Part shown: positions 7,091-12,044 of the stretch, piece after piece
How the letters are laid out: each line of letters starts with the position of its first letter
Numbering within the stretch: position 1 is the stretch's first letter
Assembly: GCA_900772775.1 (NCBI GenBank)
Contig: CAAGRW010000016.1
Location: 1-12,044 of the forward strand
DNA from: Candidatus Rifleibacteriota bacterium
Lineage (GTDB): Bacteria > Vulcanimicrobiota > Xenobia > Xenobiales > Xenobiaceae
DNA length: 12,044 nucleotides
Direction: 5' to 3'
Position numbers and translations under genes: made by a program
The notes under the pieces: model-generated
Seen by the model: only the letters and a program-made list of their open reading frames with translations
Databases searched by the model: none
What the model was told of the DNA's origin: nothing

Positions 7091-10009
7091 CTAATTATTT
7101 AACGTAGCTATAGTAGCTCCAATACCACCCTCGGTGGCTTTTCCCATGCGGTAGGAAGCGATTGAAGGGTGATTTTTAATATAATCAATAACAGCTTTAC
7201 GCAAAGTACCAGTGCCTTTACCGTGAATAATTTCTAATTGGTGCACTCCACTCATGAAGGCGTCATCAATTTTGGCACCCAACTCCCAAAGAGCTTCGTC
7301 AACATTTTTGCCATGCAAATCGATGCGGCTGGAGAGCATAGTCATGCTCCCACCTCTGGGAATAGAGCCGACTTCACTCTTTTCCGGAGCTAAAACTTGG
7401 AGATCTTCTTTTTTGACTTTTATGCGAATAACACCAATTTGCACTTCTGCTTTTTTGTCGGAAAGAGAAAGTACAGTACCATCCTGTCCATAACGAGGCA
7501 CAAAGACGTGAGAACCAACTTCCAAGGGCAAATTGGCAACCTTAACTTCCTCTTTGGGTTGCTCCTCTTCTTCAGACTTAAAACCGTCCAGCCCCAACTC
7601 GTCGGCCAATTTGGCTCCTATAGCTTTGCTTTCGCTTACAGCCGCATTAGGATCGGCTGAAAGGCTTACTTCCAGAGCTTGAGCCGCAGTGTTTTTAAGT
7701 CGCTCTTTTAACTTGCTATGTCCGGGAATTTTGGGAGCTTTACTCTTTAAATTGCTCACTTCGGTGCTGATACTATCTAAATTACCTTCCACATTTTGAG
7801 CTTGTTCTCTAACGTATTGATCAAGTTTGTCTAAACGTGAATAAGTATTTTCTGATTTATCAGGTGTTTCAGAAACTGAATAATCTCCAATATCTTCCTG
7901 AGCTACTCCCAATTGCAAATCATCATCTTCTGTCATATCGCTGCTTTGTTTGACAGCAGGAAGATTAGATCCAACTTTTGGCGCTAGTCCTTCTCGCTCT
8001 TTGCGGTAGTTGACCGCTTCTTGCAAGGCCTGAGCCAAAGCTTTAGAGGCAACTGGGTTTAATTCTACCAATTCTTCTAAAGCTTCAAACTCAACTAAGG
8101 CTCTACTAAGCTCGGCGGCAGCTTGACGTAATTCGACAATGGATTGGCGGCGTACACTGCCCAATTGAGCTAGGCTGCGGCGCACGCTGCCGGTAAGTCC
8201 TCGCAAATGACGACGTGAAGATTCGACCAGTTCTTCTGTTTCGGAAGTAGCTTTAGCAATCATTTCTGAGCATTCTCGCTGAGCATTTTCTACTTTTTGT
8301 TCATAAGCTGAACGCAAACGGCCCACTTGAGCCAGTTGATCACGCAAGCGTTTAGCCAAACGTTCATTGACTTCACGTTCTTTATCAAGTTCACCCAATA
8401 AGCCGTTAATTTGAGCGGTATTTCCACCTAAAAGTTCAACGGCTCGGCGCTCAATTTCTGCAGGCAGTCCTAAGCGGCTGGCAATTTTTAGAGCGTTAGA
8501 ACGACCGGGAACTCCCATAATAACTCTGAAAGTCGGCGCCAAGGTATCGCTATCGAATTCTACAGCCGCATTGGTCATGCCCTCACGCTGAGAAGCGAAG
8601 TTCTTCAACTCGGAAAGGTGGGTAGTTACTACGGTAACAGCACCTTTGGAGTGGAAATATTCCAGCACTGCTTCAGCCAAAGCGCCACCTTCAGCAGGAT
8701 CGGTACCGGCCCCAAGTTCATCGAGCAAAAGCAAAGTGTGTTCTTGAGCGTGAGGTATCATGCGTAAAACTTGGTTAATATGAGCAGAGAAAGTAGACAA
8801 ATTTTGCATAATACTCTGTTCATCACCAATATCGGCCCAAACTTGCTCAAAGAAAGGAATACAACTGGAAGAATCAGCCGGAATTGGTAAGCCAGAAACA
8901 GCCATCATAACCATTAAACCGATAGTCTTTAAGGCTACTGTTTTGCCTCCGGTGTTGGGGCCGGTAATAATTAGAGTGCGATTATTTTCCAAATCGAAAG
9001 TCATAGGCACTACTTTGTCGCCCAAACGTTCGATAAGCAAAGGATGGCGAGCTGCAGCAATAAGTAAAGGCGCTTTATCTTTTACTTCCGGTAATGATGA
9101 ACCAGAGTGAGCCGCATACTTGGCAATAGCTTGTAAGGCTTCTAACCAAGCCAATTCTTCTAAACTGTCGGCAAGTTCACGCCCATTAGCTCCCACCAAT
9201 TCAGTCAGGCTTTGCAAAATACGTTCAATTTCGGCAGTCTCGGCCAAGGCTTTGGTACGACTAAGGTTGCTCAACTCAACTACAGCCAAAGGCTCCATAA
9301 AAAGTGTGGCACCGCTAGCTGACTGATCAATAATAAGACCGGGGAAATGGCCGCGATATTCAGCCTTAATGGGAATAACCTGACGACCAAAACGCGTTGA
9401 GATAACCGGATCTTGGATCATACGCGCATATTCTGAATTGCGCAAAAAATCATGCAAGCGCTCTTCCACACTAGCTCTGGCAGCGGCCAATTCTTGGCGT
9501 ATACGCGCCAGATTGGGCGTAGCGTTGGGAGACAATTCACCATCCGGAGTAATGGCTCGCGCTACTTGTTTTTCTATATCGCGAAATTGTCCCAACCGCA
9601 GAGCCTTATCGCTCAAAAGTGGATACTCTTTGCTGCGAGAGCGTAAAAAAGTACCGACTTGGCGAGAGAGCTGAGCCAAATGTAAAATGCCTAAAAGCTC
9701 TGAAGGTTGCAAAGCTTTATGGCGCTGGGAAGCTTTTATAGCCGACTGGACATCGCCCAAGTTATCAGTATAAAGGTTGTAGCCTTTATCGGCATTCAAC
9801 CGCATAGCTTCTTCAATTTCTAACTGGCGCATTTGTACATCTTCTAAATCGGCCAGCGGATGCAACTCTCTTACAATATCGGCTGCAGGTCCCCAATGAG
9901 CATATCCAGCTATAACCTCCAAAACTTGATTAAACTCTAAAGTTTTACCGCTTTGGGCATTGATAAGTCTTATTTCATTTTCTTTGGTATTCTGTTTGTA
10001 AAAAGTCAT
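7091..10009 (-). CDS. mutS2: MutS2: MutS-like ATPase with C-terminal Smr nuclease domain
   Basis: Numbering is from the ATG at 10009 (972 residues). Seen are the MutS2 core, Walker A GPNTGGKT (350-357), the ABC-like block with Walker B LLLLDELGAGTDP (426-438), the TTH switch (462-464), a long coiled coil about 535-670, a KOW-like beta barrel (828-875), and an Smr domain with DLHG (897-900), HGKGTG (929-934) and GGIGAT (961-966). The mismatch-recognition domain of MutS is absent, as in all MutS2. Family roles are suppression of recombination by binding branched DNA and, in Bacillus subtilis, rescue of collided ribosomes. Which applies here is unknown. Most MutS2 are about 780 residues. The excess lies mainly in an acidic linker at about 670-825. 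I chose this ATG because AGAAAGG (plus 10017-10023) precedes it by 7 bases. A TTG at 10099 would add 30 residues without a Shine-Dalgarno or family match. Confidence 0.95.
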   Translation of the reverse strand: MTFYKQNTKENEIRLINAQSGKTLEFNQVLEVIAGYAHWGPAADIVRELHPLADLEDVQMRQLEIEEAMRLNADKGYNLYTDNLGDVQSAIKASQRHKALQPSELLGILHLAQLSRQVGTFLRSRSKEYPLLSDKALRLGQFRDIEKQVARAITPDGELSPNATPNLARIRQELAAARASVEERLHDFLRNSEYARMIQDPVISTRFGRQVIPIKAEYRGHFPGLIIDQSASGATLFMEPLAVVELSNLSRTKALAETAEIERILQSLTELVGANGRELADSLEELAWLEALQAIAKYAAHSGSSLPEVKDKAPLLIAAARHPLLIERLGDKVVPMTFDLENNRTLIITGPNTGGKTVALKTIGLMVMMAVSGLPIPADSSSCIPFFEQVWADIGDEQSIMQNLSTFSAHINQVLRMIPHAQEHTLLLLDELGAGTDPAEGGALAEAVLEYFHSKGAVTVVTTHLSELKNFASQREGMTNAAVEFDSDTLAPTFRVIMGVPGRSNALKIASRLGLPAEIERRAVELLGGNTAQINGLLGELDKEREVNERLAKRLRDQLAQVGRLRSAYEQKVENAQRECSEMIAKATSETEELVESSRRHLRGLTGSVRRSLAQLGSVRRQSIVELRQAAAELSRALVEFEALEELVELNPVASKALAQALQEAVNYRKEREGLAPKVGSNLPAVKQSSDMTEDDDLQLGVAQEDIGDYSVSETPDKSENTYSRLDKLDQYVREQAQNVEGNLDSISTEVSNLKSKAPKIPGHSKLKERLKNTAAQALEVSLSADPNAAVSESKAIGAKLADELGLDGFKSEEEEQPKEEVKVANLPLEVGSHVFVPRYGQDGTVLSLSDKKAEVQIGVIRIKVKKEDLQVLAPEKSEVGSIPRGGSMTMLSSRIDLHGKNVDEALWELGAKIDDAFMSGVHQLEIIHGKGTGTLRKAVIDYIKNHPSIASYRMGKATEGGIGATIATLNN

Positions 10010-10131
10010 ATCTTTACCTTTCTGTAAGGATTTCCAAGCGCTCAACTGATTCAAACTGCCTCGCTTTTGCTCTAAATTAAAAATTATCGCTTCCCCCAAG
10101 CGCAGCCATAAAAACAGTTCAAATACGCCTG

Positions 10132-10160
10132 ATTTTAGCTCAATTTCACATGATTGTGAA
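10132..10160 (-). promoter_or_regulatory. Sigma70-like promoter of mutS2
   Basis: Read on the minus strand, the -35 is TTCACA (plus 10155-10160, 5 of 6 to consensus), the spacer is exactly 17 bp, and the -10 is TAAAAT (plus 10132-10137, 5 of 6). The transcript would start near 10125, about 115 bases before the preferred ATG. The long leader shows no clear riboswitch. Confidence 0.6.
10145..10160. promoter_or_regulatory. Palindrome TTCACA-N4-TGTGAA, possible operator
   Basis: This perfect 6+6 inverted repeat with a TGAT spacer lies in the mutS2/HAMP-gene divergent region, and one arm is itself the mutS2 -35. A dimeric regulator bound here would block or alter mutS2 transcription. It resembles CRP/FNR half sites but in the opposite order (TCACA first), so it is not a classical CRP site. 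It could be chance. Confidence 0.35.
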
Positions 10161-10208
10161 GCTGCCGTATTAGATACACCGTTTTAGTTATCGATTGGCA
10201 TACTAATA

Positions 10209-10237
10209 TTGGTAAAATTTTTGTAGGCTTTTATAAA
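10209..10237 (+). promoter_or_regulatory. Sigma70-like promoter of the HAMP-protein gene
   Basis: TTGGTA (10209-10214, 4 of 6) and TATAAA (10232-10237, 5 of 6) are separated by exactly 17 bp. A start near 10244 would give a leader of about 22 bases to the ATG at 10267. The upstream TTG at 10249 would be almost leaderless, which supports the ATG as start. Confidence 0.55.
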
Positions 10238-10266
10238 CTCGGCTCGAATTGGCGCAGAACGTTATT

Positions 10267-11964
10267 ATGCCTAAAAATAAGTTTTTTTCGCTAAAAATTA
10301 AAATGCTTCTGGCTTTGTTGCCATTGACAGTATTTTTTGCTTTTTTCTGCTTCGCCGTTATCAAGGGAGGAGAGCAACTCTCTCTCACTCGCTCTTTGGC
10401 TATGCGAAGCGAATCACTGGGAGAATGTTTGGCGGCCATGAGCGCCGATTCTTTGGCCGATCCAGGCAACTATGCCAAATCAGCCAAATTGCAAAGAAAT
10501 GTGTCTGTATTGGCCGAGCAACGTGGCGTGAGCGCTTTGGAAGTTCTCAACAGTGCCGGTAAAGTAAAAGCCAGTTCCGTATCAGCCGAAATCGGCTCAA
10601 TAAAAAATGATGAGCAGACACGCAAAGCCTTGGGGTTATCTATAATTCAAAGCGGCTTGGAAACTTCCGGTGAGACCTCTTGCATGGTTAGTAGCGTGCC
10701 GGTGCGTTCTTCCGATAGCAGTCTGGGCATAGTCAGAGTTTATTTAGCAACCGATGAACTTACAGCCGCTTTTGGAGGCTTGAAACGTCAGTTATTAGGT
10801 TTAGTTTTTATTCTTATTTCCGGAGCTTTGGGCTTTACGGCCTTTGTCTCTTATTTTTACGGTAATCCGTTGCTCAATTTGGCTGAAGTGGCTGATCAGA
10901 TGGCTCAGGGTAAATTGGAAACTAGAGCCGATCAAAACCGTGCTGACGAAATAGGTCTGGCCGCTTCTCGCTTAAATCGTCTTTCCGAATATATTCAAAA
11001 ACTTATCGCCTCTTCACAAGCAGAAGAAACTGATAAGCGCGAACGTATTCACGCCTTGCGCAGCTTTGTAGATGGAGTCTTGGCCGGAGACACCGAGAGT
11101 CAAGCTAAAGTAGAAGATATAGACGAACTGGGCCAACTCTCTATGAGTATCAATGAGTTGGTGCGCCATATGCGTACACTTAGCGCAGCCGAACAAGCTT
11201 TACAAGAGAGAGTCAACGAATCAGAACAGATCGATGTCGGTTCTTGTCCTACTATAGGCGATTTGCCTATTGATGGCACAGCTCCTAAAGTAAGTGGACA
11301 CGATCTTTCTGCCTCCTCCTCAACTCCGCAATATTATAAAAATCGTCTCTTGCCAGAATCGGAAACGGTTATTGCTATGGCCGCTCCTGCTCCCAAGCGT
11401 CCTGAACCGACCGAGCAAAAGTCTCCTCAACCTGCACTTAAAGACAATCAAGAAAACGGCAGTGAAAATTCTTTTGTATCCTTCCAAGAAGATTACAGTT
11501 TAGCTCAAGGCGGTGAACTAAACAATTCGCAACTTGATTATGTAAATAAACTTAGCCGTCTGGGTGCTGGCAAGACAGCTCTTATTGCTACTGGAGGCAC
11601 AGAAGACTCTTATCCTTTCTTGCGTCGCATTCTTGAAGATGAGGGTTTCAGCATACTTTATGCTTCCACTATAGGAGAAATGCTGGAGATCACTTCCTAC
11701 GCCAAAGTAGATCTAGTTATGGTCGAATTTAATGATATGGATGGTGGCAACCAACATGCCGTCAACAGATTGCGCGGCGTACCAGGCGGAGAAGATGTTT
11801 CGGCCATAGTTTTGGAAGCTACCGAACACACAAACGTTCCTTATGCTTCCATGCAAGGCGTTATTCAAATTATCATCCCCAACGCCGATGACGAACTTAT
11901 AAGTATGATTCGCGAAGCTCTGGCTGAAATCGTCTTAACCGGAGGCAGCAATCCTTTCATTTAG
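10267..11964 (+). CDS. Two-TM sensor-like membrane protein with tandem HAMP modules and degenerate receiver-like domain
   Basis: The 565 residues are numbered from the ATG at 10267. TM1 is about 11-33. An extracytoplasmic region of about 135 residues ends in LGIVRVYLATDEL (153-165), as in Cache/PAS-like sensors. TM2 is about 174-198. A HAMP domain follows at 199-248 (YGNPLLNLAEVADQMAQGKL, then DEIG at 227-230), then a second HAMP-like module about 262-306 (VLAGD, DELG at 286-289). A Pro/Ser/Gln-rich linker spans about 315-425. The C-terminal domain about 435-556 has the alternating pattern of a response-regulator receiver, but its acidic pocket reads ATGG, the phospho-acceptor position in DLVMVEFNDMDGG is Glu487, and the conserved Lys before the last Pro is Ile. 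No histidine kinase, GGDEF or methyl-accepting domain is present, so the output is unknown. No Shine-Dalgarno is obvious. An in-frame TTG at 10249 is an alternative start. Confidence 0.85.
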   Translation: MPKNKFFSLKIKMLLALLPLTVFFAFFCFAVIKGGEQLSLTRSLAMRSESLGECLAAMSADSLADPGNYAKSAKLQRNVSVLAEQRGVSALEVLNSAGKVKASSVSAEIGSIKNDEQTRKALGLSIIQSGLETSGETSCMVSSVPVRSSDSSLGIVRVYLATDELTAAFGGLKRQLLGLVFILISGALGFTAFVSYFYGNPLLNLAEVADQMAQGKLETRADQNRADEIGLAASRLNRLSEYIQKLIASSQAEETDKRERIHALRSFVDGVLAGDTESQAKVEDIDELGQLSMSINELVRHMRTLSAAEQALQERVNESEQIDVGSCPTIGDLPIDGTAPKVSGHDLSASSSTPQYYKNRLLPESETVIAMAAPAPKRPEPTEQKSPQPALKDNQENGSENSFVSFQEDYSLAQGGELNNSQLDYVNKLSRLGAGKTALIATGGTEDSYPFLRRILEDEGFSILYASTIGEMLEITSYAKVDLVMVEFNDMDGGNQHAVNRLRGVPGGEDVSAIVLEATEHTNVPYASMQGVIQIIIPNADDELISMIREALAEIVLTGGSNPFI

Positions 11965-11997
11965 AGAAAAAAAATAAGTGGCTGAGGGAAACTTCTT

Positions 11998-12035
11998 TCT
12001 TCAGTCCAACTCTAACTGAAGAGTATTTTTATTTT
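11998..12035 (+). terminator. Rho-independent terminator after the HAMP-protein gene
   Basis: The stem TCTTCAGT (11998-12005) / ACTGAAGA (12015-12022) encloses a 9-base loop (CCAACTCTA) and is followed by GTATTTTTATTTT. It lies 33 bp after the stop codon. The stem is moderate at 8 bp and AT-rich, so efficiency may be partial. Confidence 0.65.
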
Positions 12036-12044
12036 AGGATAAAA

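Noticed and set aside
10010..10099. N-terminal extension of MutS2 from a TTG at 10099.
   Set aside because: No Shine-Dalgarno precedes it and the extra 30 residues do not resemble MutS2 N-termini. The ATG at 10009 has AGAAAGG at 7 bases.
10145..10160. Classical CRP binding site.
   Set aside because: CRP sites read TGTGA-N6-TCACA. Here the half sites are in reverse order with a 4-base spacer.

Overview
The window comes from a bacterial chromosome of moderate GC. It holds no mobile element, RNA gene or CRISPR array that I can support. The gene set (CLC-type chloride transporter, PEGA-bearing Hanks-type kinase-like protein, PfkB-family sugar kinase, cationic amino acid permease, MutS2, HAMP membrane sensor) does not fix a phylum. 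Large low-complexity kinase-like proteins with PEGA-like domains and poly-HAMP proteins are typical of environmental, often uncultured, signalling-rich lineages, and I leave the taxon open.

Layout, left to right. (1) 1-376, minus strand: the N-terminal third of a CLC chloride channel/antiporter, cut by the window edge. (2) 377-674: divergent intergenic region. (3) 675-4175, plus: a 1166-residue membrane protein made of a Ser/Thr-kinase fold with degraded catalytic motifs, a long Pro/Gln/Tyr/Gly-rich linker with seven 18-residue (54-bp) tandem repeats, one transmembrane helix, four PEGA-like beta-domains and a Gly/Ser tail. (4) 4182-5114, plus: a 1-phosphofructokinase-family sugar kinase 6 bp downstream, probably in the same operon. 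(5) 5131-5180: a perfect 21-bp bidirectional terminator hairpin. (6) 5199-6803, minus: an APC-superfamily amino acid permease of the cationic amino acid type. (7) 6804-7090: intergenic, with a hairpin downstream of mutS2. (8) 7091-10009, minus: mutS2, unusually long because of an extra charged linker before the KOW-like and Smr domains. (9) 10010-10266: divergent promoter region with two good sigma70-like promoters and a palindrome on the mutS2 -35. (10) 10267-11964, plus: a two-TM sensor-like protein with two HAMP-type modules and a C-terminal receiver-like domain lacking the phospho-acceptor Asp. A terminator follows at 11998-12035.

The main theme is signalling through degenerate domains: a kinase-like receptor whose HRD motif reads HGC, and a HAMP protein whose receiver-like domain has Glu where Asp is expected. 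Both look like candidates for non-catalytic, scaffold or conformational signalling. The other genes are housekeeping-like (DNA/ribosome maintenance, transport, sugar phosphate metabolism). No operon links the two signalling proteins, so a joint system is only speculation.
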